Source: Bryopsis sp. KO-2023 (lineage: Eukaryota; Chlorophyta; Ulvophyceae; Bryopsidales; Bryopsidaceae). Taken from it: a stretch of DNA of 64,000 bases. A program made the translations under genes and the position numbers. Shown here in pieces: positions 10,679 through 22,108 of the stretch. Below the pieces are notes generated by a model that was given only the letters and a program-made list of their open reading frames with translations, ran no database searches and was not told where the DNA came from. Every line of letters starts with the position of its first letter. Position 1 is the first letter of the stretch. The stretch is taken from positions 4,427,001 through 4,491,000 of the forward strand of contig BSYQ01000006.1 of assembly GCA_030272585.1 (NCBI GenBank), written 5' to 3'.

Positions 10679-13123
10679 ATGGACACAACCAACCCCGTGT
10701 CTGGCATGGGGTACGACTCTTACGGATTTGCACGAGGCCAGGACGATTTTGTTGGGGGAGCTGGAGTGGAGCTAGGCGAAGCTTTTCCAATGGCAGGAGC
10801 GATGTCGAACGGAATGGGGGATCGAACCGATTTAGGGCAATGGGGCGACATGCATGGGCGGCATGGAGAGGTGGCCGCCAATTTTCCGATGGGACCTGGT
10901 TTTCACGAGCACGGTGGGGTGCCAGGAGGCGATTTGGATGGACGGCGAGCACCGAATGGGGTGGGGGGCCAGATTGTGCCGGTCCCCGAAAACCAAGGCC
11001 CGCATCCCAGTTTTCGAAGATTGCAGGAGCACCGCCGCCTTTCGCAATCGATTCCCAGGTGCGTGTCGCGGCTGCATCCGTGTGCGTCACGGGGGTTTTG
11101 GGTGGGAAGGAGGGGCGGTTTGGTGAAGTTGAATGGTTTGTTGGGACTTGTTTCTGTCGGTTGTCGGACGGATTCGCCGTGTCTCCTCACGACCCGCCTC
11201 GAGTTGATTTGGCGGGACGTTCCGCTAACAATTCTCCCTCAGGTCGTGTCAGAATGAGGGAGGGTGTTCGTCCAAGCACCCAACCACCACTTTTCGTCAA
11301 AACCGTGTTCAGATACTCGCATTCCTTTGATTTCGGCGGGCCTTACCGTCGCTCGTCCCTGGTATTTTGCGATTCTGTTCTTCCTGTTTTTCTGATATCG
11401 CTGTCTGCACGCACACGCAGGTGGTACGATGGAATCAAAAAAGCAGTGGTGGAGCATTGCTACGGCCCCGACTTCTCCTATTTGACTCGAGTTCCGGACG
11501 TGACGGACAAAGATGTAATGGAGTTCGTGGGCACGATCAACCCGCCGCCCTACCTCACGCCGCACCAGAAGGCGCTGCTCACGGAGCTCCTTCAAAACAT
11601 GGAGAGCTGGTGGAGCACCAGTTTTCAGGCCATGCAAAGCATTCACGAGGAGAGCGCAGAATTGATGGGATTCAATGCTCTGCCCATTCCACCCAGCCCA
11701 CTGCCTCTTCAGATTCAAAGGAGGCTGAAGACAATGGTGAGAATGAAAAAGTGCCTTGAATTTTTTTGGTCCATCAATAAATATATGTGTGTGTGTGTAT
11801 AAGAAAAAATGATAATAATAAGTTTTAAAAAAATAATTCATTTGCCCACATCACACAACAGCACATTGGAGGCTCCCAGCTCTGCATTTGCAGCAAAAAA
11901 GAAAACTGTGCAGACAATTTCGTTGTTTTTCTTTTATTATGTATATGAAAAAAATGCTATCGTTTCTGAAGGACAATTTTTTTCCTCCACAATTTCCAGT
12001 TTGAAGAATATTGTCAGGAACAAGGCGATGATATTTTCTCTAGAAAAATGAAAATGAAAAAAAAAAATGAAAATTAGGACTGCAATGATGACTCAGTAAC
12101 TTGCATTTGACCTGAGCTGAAAACTGGCGTTTGGGAGCTAGTGACAGAAAAACAAAAACATGACTGTTTTTTTTTTTTCTCATGAAGGTGCGATCAGTGA
12201 TGCATTTGCTGAAAACCCCCGTTGCTCCCAGCACAACCAGCTACAGCGGCCAAGAAACCTCTGGCCCGATCGAGGACGTCCACTACTGGAAGCTGCTGGG
12301 ACAAGAGCACCGCCACTGCCCCAAGCTGGTGCTGCGTGAATGGCTTTTTCAGCATTTCGACAGGCCGTACCCCTCGGATCGTGACAAAAAACTGCTGGCG
12401 GCTGTGACGAGCATGACCAGAACGCAGGTTTCCAACTGGTTCATCAACGCCAGGGTGCGAATCTGGCAGCCCATGGTAATGGAGCTTGGAAAGGAATTGA
12501 ATCAAGAGGGCGGGGTGATGGAGGAGGGTTCGTCGGCGGACGAGAAAATCAAAGAGGATGAGCAAGTGGGGTTGGAGAATGAGGGCACCAGCAGAGACCT
12601 TGTGGTTGTGGATGCCCACCAGCACTTGGACACCAGCCCTGAGAGGTCTGCTCCTAGGCCAGCCGTCATTTCTGCCGGGGAAATGCCTGGCATGGGGGTA
12701 GGGTTAGGCTTGGGGGAGGATTTCTGCCAGCCACCTTTGGTTTTACCAGCACCAGAGGTCGCTCGTTCAGCACCGGTTGAACTGCCAGCAGTCGTTGGGG
12801 AGAATGTAGGCAGATCGCTGGGCCAACCGATTCCAGAGCCCAATTCGATTATGCCTCCTCCTGCTACTACCATGACTCAGGCATTGGAAATCAATCCTGA
12901 ACAGGTGTCAATTTCTGAACCAGCTGTAGTAGCAGCAGCAGCTCCTCCAGGGTTGGCAGAGGACCCTCCCGGTCCACCTGTATTTCAGGCTATCCCCATG
13001 GCCCCCCCAGGATTTGAACCTGTAGTTCCTCTGACTGGAGGCAGCGAAAATCCTCTTTTGGAAGTTACTGATCAAATAGCTCTGGTAGATGAGATGCCAA
13101 AGCCCAAGGTGGAGGAGGAATAA
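10679..13123 (+). CDS. BELL-class TALE homeodomain transcription factor
   Basis: Three exons (10679-11058, 11421-11736, 12188-13123) with CAG|GTGCGT, ATG|GTGAGA donors and CAG, AAG acceptors give one frame of 543 residues. Residues 1-126 are Gly/Met/Asp-rich. Exon 2 (127-232) contains a helical segment, ending QIQRRLKTM, in the place of the BELL domain but poorly conserved. The homeodomain lies at about 267-329, with the three-residue TALE loop PYP (292-294), [10 protein letters not shown], and the recognition helix [17 protein letters not shown], which matches BELL rather than KNOX proteins. The C-terminal 210 residues are Pro/Glu/Val-rich and disordered. BELL proteins pair with KNOX partners and switch on the diploid programme in green plants; that role here is from family knowledge. 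The exon 3 acceptor follows a long pyrimidine tract at 12166-12180. Confidence 0.88.
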
Positions 13124-14164
13124 CCCTGATGAATATTTTTTCCTCTTTCTTTTTTGGTTCATTTCCTTTTCCTCCTGTTGCTTGGGACTCAATCGTATGT
13201 CAAAAGGGGGGGGGGTTGGATGAAATGGTTTTGTGTCGGCAGTTGATTGCAGTGGTTGGTAGGATGTTGGAAAAAGATCTTGGTGTATTATTGGAAATAT
13301 GAGAGGGTGGCAGTGGAGCAATTAGTCGAGATGTTGGTGTCTATATAGAGAAAACTTGGTTTCGCCAGGAACCAAAGTGAGAAATGTTGGGGTGGTGAGG
13401 AGGTCGAGAGTGCCAGGCAAAGTTTGGGTTGTGTAAGGGAAAAAGGTTACGATTAGATTGGAGTTGAGTTGGAAGAGGGGGGTGTATTCAGTAAGCGAAA
13501 TAGTGGATGGTGGATGTTTTTTTGTTGGGCATCTGGGACTTGTTTAGGTTCGACACATTGAATCGAATCTTCACCAAAACACCACAGGAACCTGTGGGGT
13601 ATCCTGCTTCAAGAGTGTTCTCCACTGTTGCTTGCATTAGCATTAGCATTAGGACTCCTGTGGAAAGGAATAATTCAGTTGTGAAGTTGCTGGAAGTTTG
13701 TACAGTTTATAACAACTTAGAAGTCCTACTAGTATTTTTAACAGTGTAAGGATGTGAATTCACCACTCCCACAGAAAAAGTTTCCACTGAATATCCAAAT
13801 GACCCTGAGCCAAACTGGCACTACAATCAAACCCAGCACTGGAGATGGTCCTGAACACCACTTGCGGGAAATTCATCGACTATGCAAATTGAACACCCGA
13901 TGATTGCACAAAATCTGCATCGCAGCGCAACAAACACAACAAAGTGGCGACCCTGAGGGGCAGCCGAACCCCCAAGCATTTTCCACTTGCCATAGAGAAA
14001 AAAAATGCAATCGCGAAGTGGCATCCAAGCAGAACCTGCCCAGCAGCTGCTTGGAAACTGCGTCGTAGTGTAGGAGAACTTGACGCCTCTTTCCGAGGAC
14101 TGCAGCCACCCATAACACACGTTTTCGCAACTGTCCGCGACACTCGGGGAGTTTTGGTTGAAAC
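13124..14164. other. Intergenic, no gene recognised
   Basis: The stretch contains the 3' flank of the BELL gene and the upstream region of the VWA gene. A G9 run lies near 13206. Three overlapping 87-97-codon minus frames at 13827-14166 mirror one another and show no domain. Confidence 0.45.
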
Positions 14165-16702
14165 ATGTGCTATTTTATTTTCTTATCGCTGTTGGTCGGG
14201 TTCGCCGCAGCACAGAGTAGCCCTCAGGAGATCCTGAGAGAGTTCACCGCTCGCAAAGAAGAGATCATAGAAAGTTTGGCAGCCGCAGCAGAATTGGCAT
14301 ATAAAGAACGACCTCTCCACGTCGAAAGCTGCACGTGCTCGCGCCACGCGTGTTCCAACGTCTTAGGAAAAAATGCGGAATGTTTTGGAAGGCTAGGTTC
14401 CGCTCCCGAGTGTGGCGCGTGTGGGGGGAGTCTCCTGGACTACACACAATCCGCCGTTCGTCTCGCTGGTGGAACGGATCCCAAGAATATGACGGCCCAA
14501 GTCAAGGAAACGATCTGTACTTTCGCAGCGTTGGACGATGAATTCCTGCGATCCAAGGTCGATACCTGGTCTTATTTTGGGGCGACAGACGGCACCTTCA
14601 GGATCTTTCCTGTCAGGCAACGTCATCGAGTTCCGGACGGCGACGAGTTGGTTCAGGGCTGTGCCCCGTTCGATGCACGAGTCCGACCGTGGTATATCTC
14701 GGCCAGCACGGGGCCAAAGGACGTCGTGCTTCTTATCGACACGTCGGGATCGATGGCGGGACCAGTCGAAAGTCCAAGATGGGACCTGGCGAGGAAAGCG
14801 TTATCGTCGTTGGTGGAGACGTTCACGCCTGTAGACTTCTTGAACGTTGTAACTTTCTCGAATCAAGCCCAGGCACTATTGAAGAAGAAACCTTTGCACT
14901 CGGGTTCCAAATCGAACGTCAAAAAGTTGTTGACAGCACTGAAAAGAGTGCTGGTCAATGGAGGAACCGACTTCAACAACGGGTTTGGAAAGGCGTTCGA
15001 TCTGTTGCAGAAAGCGTCGAAAGAGAGCGCTGTCGATACGAGCTCCTCCTGCACCAAGATCATCATCTTTTTGACGGACGGGGAGGACTGCTCCTTGAGC
15101 CGCACTGGCGGGGAATGTTCGTTGTCGCGTGAAGAGGGTCCCGAGCAGCTCCTGGCGAACATCGAAAAGCGTCAAGCTGCGCTCGAGAAGTCGACCGGTT
15201 CTCGTGCATTGATATTCACTTTTTCGATGGGTAAAGATGCGGACGATTCCGTTCCTAGACAGATAGCCTGCGCAAACGAAGGCACCTGGTCGTCCTTCGA
15301 AGACGGCGACGATCCCCTCCTGAAGCTGAACAGTTATTACACTTTCTTGGCGGCGGCTAAGTACCCGGGCAGAGTGACATGGGCAGAACCCTTCCTTGAC
15401 TCGGATGGGTTGGGGATGATCACGACGGCGGCGAAAGCCGTTTACAGCCCGAAGGGCAGAAACGGAACCAACGGTGTGCAGATCGGAGTCGTGGGACACG
15501 ATGTCATGTTGGATCAACTGGACGTAACGAACGTCGCAAGCGACGCCATCGTGAGCGAGCTGGCGAGCCTCTCCAGAACCTGCGATGATCTGAAATTAAA
15601 GCCTTGCCAGTTGCAGGTGATTCGATTGAGCCAATGGACTTCGATATGCTGGTGCCAGTAATTTTAATACTTTTCCTTGTTAAAAAAAATTGGGTGTTTC
15701 TGGTGGGAGTAGGTTCAACGTGATCAATCTGTGGATCATGCAACCTGCCCCGATCGACTTCCCAAGAGGAAATGCTACGAATTCACGAGGCGATGGTACA
15801 TCAGAATGGACACCCCCCTGGACTGGGACTCCGCACAGGATGAATGCAAAAGCCAGGGGGGAAACTTGGTGTCGATACGGTCCGATGATCACTTGGCCTT
15901 TGTGGCAGCACTGGCTGCACCCCGAGGAAGTTGGGTCGGAGCCAAGAGGGTGCTGTTTACACAGAGTCACGAGTTTGAGTGGGTTGATGAATTTGTCCCA
16001 TCGATCGATATGACCTCGGATTACTGGGGTGCTGGGGAGCCACATGACACGAAGCAAGCGGGTAGGAAATCGGGTAGGAAATCGATACGAAAGGCAGCAA
16101 AGTTTTTTCTTGTACTTACAAGAACCTTTTTCTTGGATTTAAAGGAGGAAAAAAAGAAAGAGAAGTATGGAGCCTCCCAACCGATAGAAGCCAGTTTCCT
16201 ACGATGGCTTCATAACAAAATCAGCTCAACGTTGTGCGAACGCCTTGTTTGAGGAATTATTGACTGGATTATGGGTTTCATAATAACATGACACTGTGTG
16301 GGTGGCGATTGATTTGTTTTTATGGTGGTGGTTTTTTGGAATCAAGGGGAGCAGTGTGCGACCATCGACCCCCGGGGTGTCAAGCGAAACATGGTCGACG
16401 CAATCTGCCACGACCAATTCTCCTTCATCTGTGAGTTTGAATCCAAACCGGCATCCTGCAGAAAAAGCTTCATCACTGTGGATCCCTGGTCTTTTTTCGA
16501 GGTCCCCCCACTGAATCAGTGCAGGAACGAAGAAGACATCGTGAGCCAACTCCGGCCGGTGGCCGGGGCAAAAAGTATAGATTCCGAAACAGCTCTTTGC
16601 AGCTTGGGCAAAGAAAAACCCCTCCGGGACCTCCTGTGTTGCAATGGGTGCCCGAGTAACTTGGATTTTGATAAAAACCAGCCTCGCTGGCCCCGGGAAT
16701 AA
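14165..16702 (+). CDS. Secreted VWA-Cache-C-type lectin protein
   Basis: Three exons (14165-15616, 15713-16061, 16347-16702) join in frame to 718 residues. Residues 1-17 (MCYFIFLSLLVGFAAAQ) form a signal peptide. A Cys-rich segment follows (56-86), then FDARVRPWYISASTGPKD, the usual lead-in to the VWA domain of alpha2-delta/Cache proteins. The VWA domain (about 186-380) has a complete metal site: DTSGS at 192-196, Thr268 and Asp305. A Cache-like region (about 400-455) has the DSDGLGMITTAAKAVY and GVVGHDV blocks. Exons 2-3 encode a C-type lectin-like domain (about 496-633): Cys 505, 529, 604, 621 and 629, WVGAKR, GEP at 592-594 and FICEFE. The Ca-binding WND motif is not evident. The last 85 residues are Cys-containing without a membrane segment. 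It probably acts outside the cell or in the wall as a binding protein; ligand unknown. Confidence 0.87.
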
Positions 16703-17514
16703 ATTCGACCACTGCAGAGAAGTGGTTTCGTTTAGCATTGGGCAGGAGGGAGAAAATGCATGATGTCATGACAAATCGTCTTGAATTTTGGTCCAAGATG
16801 CTATAACTGTGAGAAGGTTTTCCAAACCTGAAATGCATGCATTGGATGATTGGCATTTGGAGGAGGACATGTTGAGATTATCATTTAGTTTTGTGGGTTG
16901 TGCGATGTCATTCATGGGAGATTTTTTTTTAGGGGTTGATTTTTTTTAGGGATCAGGATGATGAGACCAGGTCTCGTCGAAGCAATTTTCTTTTTCTCTT
17001 ATTTTTTTTTCAACTTTATTAACTGTATTATCTTATTGCACAACACACATGGGTCTTTTCTTAACTTTTTTTTGCCAAAGTGTGGTAAAATGTCATCTAC
17101 CAAGTGCCATATGTGGAGAAAAAACTCAAAACCGGTGGAGTTTTTTTTTGTAAGATCAAAATTCGAAGGGACGTGGGAAAGTGGATGCAAAAAAAAGTGG
17201 AAAGTGGTTGCATCCTAGCTGCTGCTGTGTTATCTAGCAGTGGAACCTCGGCGTATCTTGGCTTATTATTATTATTTTTTTTCATGAGATTACTGCTGGG
17301 TGGGAGTCCAGGATGACTCATAAGCTGCGGTGGCAAATGAGGGGTGGAAATGGGGAAACAATATGTTGCTGGCCGAAGATTCACTTTCTGGGATACTGCT
17401 TTTGAATGAGTACATCCACTCCAAACAAACCACTGAGCAAAAAACAAACAAAAAGGGAAACAATATAAATAAATAATTCGACTCGAAAACTTTCAAAAAA
17501 TTTCACTGGCTGGG
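16703..17514. other. Intergenic, no gene recognised
   Basis: A/T-rich sequence with T runs at 16921-16948 and 17003-17010 follows the lectin gene. Open frames on both strands (16958-17447) are low-complexity. No upstream exon for the JmjC fragment at 17515 could be seen here. Confidence 0.4.
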
Positions 17515-17775
17515 ATGTCTGTTTCCCCTGATAATTTCCCAAACATACAGAAAGCAACCGATCATGCTGTTGAATGCATCCAGGAAAGCGGGGATTCTAT
17601 TTTTATTCCATGTGGCTGGCATCACTCCGACGAGAATTTAGAGGCCACTCTGTCAGTGAATCATAATTGGATCAATGGATTTGGGCTCCACTGGACATGG
17701 GCTTTGGTCAGACAGAAATCTTGCGAGGGTGGTCTTCCCAAAAATCAGGATGTCTTTAGCAAATCGCCACACTAA
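17515..17775 (+). pseudogene. JMJD4-like JmjC C-terminal fragment
   Basis: The frame reads DNFPNIQKATDHAVECIQE, GDSIFIPCGWHH and then LSVNHNWINGFGLHW. This is the C-terminal half of the JmjC domain of JMJD4-type 2-oxoglutarate oxygenases (compare the family pattern F(V/I)PSGWxHQVxNLExTISINHNWxN). The distal iron-ligand region VNHNW is present; the first HxD iron ligands, which should lie upstream, are not found in the 800 bases before it. The usual HQVHN after GW is altered to HSDEN. It therefore looks like a partial or decaying copy, though a missed upstream exon cannot be excluded. JMJD4 relatives hydroxylate the translation termination factor eRF1. Confidence 0.6.
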
Positions 17776-18028
17776 TCTTATGTCTGCCAGATATACAGAC
17801 TGACTCCTGGGTATCCAGTCTATCATCGATCAAATCGACCAAGCAGCAGCTACGGATATTTTTGGTTTTTTCCCCCAGAATTGCACTTCGACCGGTTTGA
17901 ATTTGATTGTGCTTCCTGGTCACTTAGCTGTGGCCAGACTTCCTCCGGGTTGGCAATGTGATCCTTGGTAGATAGCTTCAGATTTCATTTCAGTTACGAA
18001 AACTGAAAACTGACAAGCTGTTGACAAC
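17776..18028. other. Spacer, nothing recognised
   Basis: Mixed-composition sequence lies between the JmjC fragment and the LINE tail. It may contain the decayed 5' continuation of the LINE, but no motif supports this. Confidence 0.3.
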
Positions 18029-18487
18029 TTGACAACTTTAAAACCAACTTCTCTTCGGGTTTTCTTTACTCGTTTTCGTTGTGGTATTCATTTCTTGGAA
18101 GTGGAAGTGGGACGATATAATGGTGTACCAAGGGAAAACAGGATTTGTCGGTTGTGTCGGTCCGCGGTGGAAGATGAACGGCATTTTCTTTTTGAATGTC
18201 CTTTTTATTCTTCCTTTCGTTCTTTGCATTCAGATGTTTTTCGATGGGCTAATCCCAAGGATCTTTTTAGTAGGGTGCCATCGGGCAAATTAGCTTTAAT
18301 TATCAGCAAAATGGCTTCAATACGTTCAGCAGGTTTACAATCCTAAGGTTTTTGTTTTGTTTTTGTTTTTTTTTTTTTTTTTTTTTTCTCTTTCTTTTCT
18401 TTCCTTTTTGTCTTTGTTCCAGCATCATAGAGGGTGATGGCTCTCTTTTGCTGTGGGTTGTAATTATGATTATGATTATGATTATGA
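18029..18487 (+). mobile_element. 3' end of a non-LTR retrotransposon (LINE)
   Basis: The open frame 18029-18346 ends in the zinc-binding tail common to LINE reverse transcriptases: FRCGIHFLEVEVGRY, then PRENRICRLC, VEDERHFLFECPFY. The reverse transcriptase itself is absent upstream, so the copy is 5'-truncated, the usual outcome of target-primed integration. After the stop there is a T run at 18369-18387, and 18462-18487 carries tandem ATTATG units that may be the tail. No target duplication was identified. Confidence 0.7.
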
Positions 18488-19723
18488 CAAGCTGTTGATG
18501 GAATGCAGAGAGGATGTGGTTCCCAGGGATATGGCGATGGTGCAGTCTGGGTTTTCTTGTATGAAAGTCTAGGGCTCGTTGTTTTTCTCTGGTGGGAATA
18601 CTGGCAGAGTTGACGGGCATGCTGTCCAAACCTAGGGTCACTTATCTCGACCTTGGACACCGATTGCATGATGGCTCAAAAAGGGTATGTCGAACTTGCT
18701 GCTCAACTTTTGATGCAAAATGGCCACAGAGTTGAGTTTTAGAGCCTATTAGGATCGACTGTATGATGTGGCTTTTTTTCTATTTTTTAACCATGTTTGT
18801 TAAACAAACAAACAAACATGTTTAAGGGGTGGGAGGGGTGCACGATTTTGTCCATCAAGGCCTGGCTGTAGTGCTGACCTGACTGTGATGGGAAAAAATC
18901 CAAGCTGGTGTTTGGCAAAGCGAAGACCTGTTGGGGGCGCTCGATCTGCCGCTCTATTTTCTGGCTGAAGTTGTGCTTTTTTCTTCTTCTTTGTTTCCTT
19001 TCTCTGGTTTGCAGAAATTTCTCGTTTTATAGAACCATCAAAGGCAATCTTTTCTGTTTAAGCTCTTCGGGGAACATGATGTGTCAATGCACTGCTTGTG
19101 GTGCTCGTTCATGGAGTGGCCAGATGCCTCATCGTACTATTGGCAGCGTTCATAGTTAATATGATGATAGGTTGTTGAAGGTTAGGGAAGTTGATTGATT
19201 GATTGATTGTGTTTACCGTAACGGTAGGACTTGGGTCATGAGGGAATAAAAAGAACTTCTTGGGAGGAAGATCCGTCTTTGTGAATTTTTTGAGGTTTTG
19301 GTTTCCGCGTGACAAAAAATGTTGTGGTAAAGAGAAAAATAAAGAAATAAAAAAAAGAGCTTTTCTTCTTTACAGCATTGAAATCTTTCCTTACTGATGC
19401 TTCACGACATTTTGAAAGAAAGTCGAAACAAAATAAAAAAACCACCAGAATGGGGAGATGGTTTCCCCAGTTCTGATCATAACGCCCCAGTCAGACTATT
19501 GGTGCAAAGGTAGGTAGAGGGGGCAGCTTCCACACCCCCACCCGCTCAAAAGCAAAAACTGAAAAAACTTTTGATGCTGCTAGCATTGGTGATGACTCAT
19601 TCCTTCTTGTTCGAACTTTTTGACTAGAGAGAGTTTTTCATCCATTAGAATTTCCCAGCTGGAGAAAACACTTTCCATTCAAGCAAACCCCCCCAAAAAA
19701 AGAAAAGAATCAAATTGTGCATG
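18488..19723. other. No gene recognised; GATT microsatellite
   Basis: Contains a perfect palindrome-like TTTGTTAAACAAACAAACAA stretch near 18797 and (GATT)n at 19193-19209. A plus frame of 83 codons at 18908-19159 is Cys/Leu/Ser-rich without a domain. It forms the 3' flank of the minus-strand methyltransferase gene. Confidence 0.4.
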
Positions 19724-22108
19724 CTAGAGCTTGCGGCAGAGCATCACCCCGTCTCCGATCTGAAGAAGTGTGGAAGACACCCTTTTGTCGTTGAACACCT
19801 TTTTGTTCAAATCTCTTATAGCAATGGTGGAGCTTTCCGTGTTCTGTGAAAGATGACCAAACAAAATAGAAATAAAAAGCTGTGAGCATCAGTTGATGTG
19901 ACCTTCGGGTTAAATTTTTATGTATAACACCTTGGATTGAAAAAATAATAACAATAACAGGCCCTTGAGATTTTCTCCAATATCGATTAATATCACATTA
20001 ATTAACTGTACATATAATCCTGGTGAAGGAATATTTCTCGACACAAGAAGTTGTGGTAACTGTGCATGAGAATAGGAACTGAATTTTTTTTTCCCCACCC
20101 CAAAGCAAACAATTGCTTTTGGTCGCCACCCCCCCCCCCCCCAAAAAAAAAAAAAGAAAGAAAAAGAGCAAAAAAACTACTGCCACTGTTTTACTTTCTT
20201 ATTTTTCTTGGGTGAACAGCAAGACATTGGCTTCAGCATTCGTTTAAAATTTTCGGCCCATTTTCTGCAGTGAATATACTGTTTTTCCTCAGACTAAAAT
20301 TTCTAAAAGACAGAATATTACCTCAGGATCTGCAACTCTCCCTCCCCAGAGCATGTTGTCCAGAACGACAGCTCCCCCCACCCTCAGCAGTTTCAAGGAA
20401 GCTTCATAATAGGCATCGTTCCCGAACTTATCAGCATCTACACAAAAACAAAAAGTATATATCTTACAACCATTGTGATACTGAGGGACTTACTCACATT
20501 GAATTGGATTTTTCCCCCATAGTTTGGGCTAAATCACCTCGTTGTAGACGACCGCCTTCGTCGGACAGGTATTTGCCTAATATGTAAATTCAACATTATT
20601 TCATTTCTACATTGTTGTCTCCTGTTTTCCGAGGTAAAAAGTGCAACCACCAAAAAGGCGACCACTTTGGGTAAAAAATATCGTGAGGTTTAGCGTACCG
20701 ATGAAAACAAAATCGAACGAGTCCGGACCCTCCTCTTCCAGCACCTTGTCGATTTCTTCTTGTCCATTTCCTATCCTGGGACTCACCTGTTTTTGTATTC
20801 GAATTCAAGAAAAAAAAAAAAACTCACTTAAAATACACCCCCATCCACTCACACAAGTACCCTGGGAAAAGGAAGCCTGAGATGCTTAAAACATGCTTAA
20901 AACATGTTTTGGGGGATACTTCTGTATTTTCCAGGTTTGAATGGTGGTGACATGACAGTACCAGACTTTTCGAAGAAAAAACATCCATATTACTTAAACA
21001 ATGGTGCATTGAAATTAAGAAAAAAATATCACCCCCCGATATACCTTGTGATCAATGCCAGCCTTTTTGAAAAATTTCTTGGCGACCGCCATGCTATCTT
21101 TGTTTTTGTCTATGGCAATGAGCTGTCCATCGTCTGGCAAAGCCTGGCCAATAACAACCAGACAAATTCATGCAAAATATATTTAAACAAAAAATAGGCC
21201 GGAGGAGGCCGCTGGACTTGTTAAAAAAAAATCTTGATTGAAACATTCAATCTGCAGAAACCATCAAACACAAGTGCATATTATCCCCCCCCCCAATATC
21301 TTAAAAAAAAGATAAACAATAACAATAAAAAATTCCAGCCATGTTACATAGGAAACCAGAAGTTGTTACGACATAGAACAAGAGCAGGCTAAAAATGGAT
21401 TTGAAGGAGCAGGTACTGTGTGGCGACCTGGGCATGATGTTTAAACTGCCTGAGAGTAAAAGGAAGGCCTGACAGGTCTGGGGTCCGAATTCTGCCAGTT
21501 GGCACATTATCAGAGAGGGGGAAATTGTTCGGTGATGAGGATCAAATAGGAATGTGATACGATCAGTTTGGGGGCAATATATCGAGACGGCGAAAACCCC
21601 GACATGCTTTTTTGTCCCTTTTTTTCAGGTTCGAAATCCGTTAAATCCATTCAATTTCAAATTAGTCAAGCACCTCCGCAGCTCGAGCGAATTCAAAGAA
21701 AGAACAAAAGTACCGCATACCAGAGCCACAGCAATCGAAGAATATCCAGTGTACACTCCGATCTCGATCGCCCGCTTTGCTTTCATGGTTTCCGCCAGCC
21801 AGGTCATGAATCGCGCTTGCTCAGGTGCAACTTGCATAATGGAGCCTTGCAATTTATGTGTTTCCTCCCGGAGCTCGGATAACACCTCGTTTCACCAATT
21901 CAAATTGCTTGTCAGTCTAAGAGGAACAAAGTGTTGAACGAGTTCCAACAAAGATTGGTATTTTGATCTGTGATGCAGGGGGGTGATGAAAAATTTTTTT
22001 TTTGGGATAATCACCTCAGGTTCGTGGTTGTGGTCCAGGATGTACTCCAGCAGCTGACTTTTCATAGACATGAAATCTGCATCCTTGTTGAGGATTCTCG
22101 TGGGACCT
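19724..22108 (-). CDS. CCoAOMT-like SAM-dependent O-methyltransferase (5' incomplete)
   Basis: Six exons were traced by consensus splice sites and continuous phase: 22108-22015, 21885-21721, 21143-21045, 20786-20699, 20437-20322 and 19843-19724 (stop TAG). They encode about 227 residues: [34 protein letters not shown], the SAM-binding motif [39 protein letters not shown] as two shorter blocks, DFVFIDADK with the metal-binding Asp pair, [18 protein letters not shown], and the C-terminal [14 protein letters not shown]. This order is that of the class I plant O-methyltransferases closest to Arabidopsis At3g62000-type proteins, which carry plastid-type N termini. The first exon listed starts inside a codon, so at least one upstream exon is missing from this model. 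The enzyme should methylate a catechol-type phenolic using SAM and a divalent metal; the substrate is unknown. Confidence 0.85.
20129..20155. repeat. C14A13 homopolymer junction inside an intron
   Basis: This is an exact repeat of the C14A13GAA junction seen at 8704. It lies in the last intron of the methyltransferase gene. Confidence 0.9.

Noticed and set aside
18660-18735. Ankyrin-like short peptide (MAQKGYVELAAQLLMQNG)
   Set aside because: One weak repeat-like match in a frame of about 40 codons with nothing before or after it; too short to support a gene.
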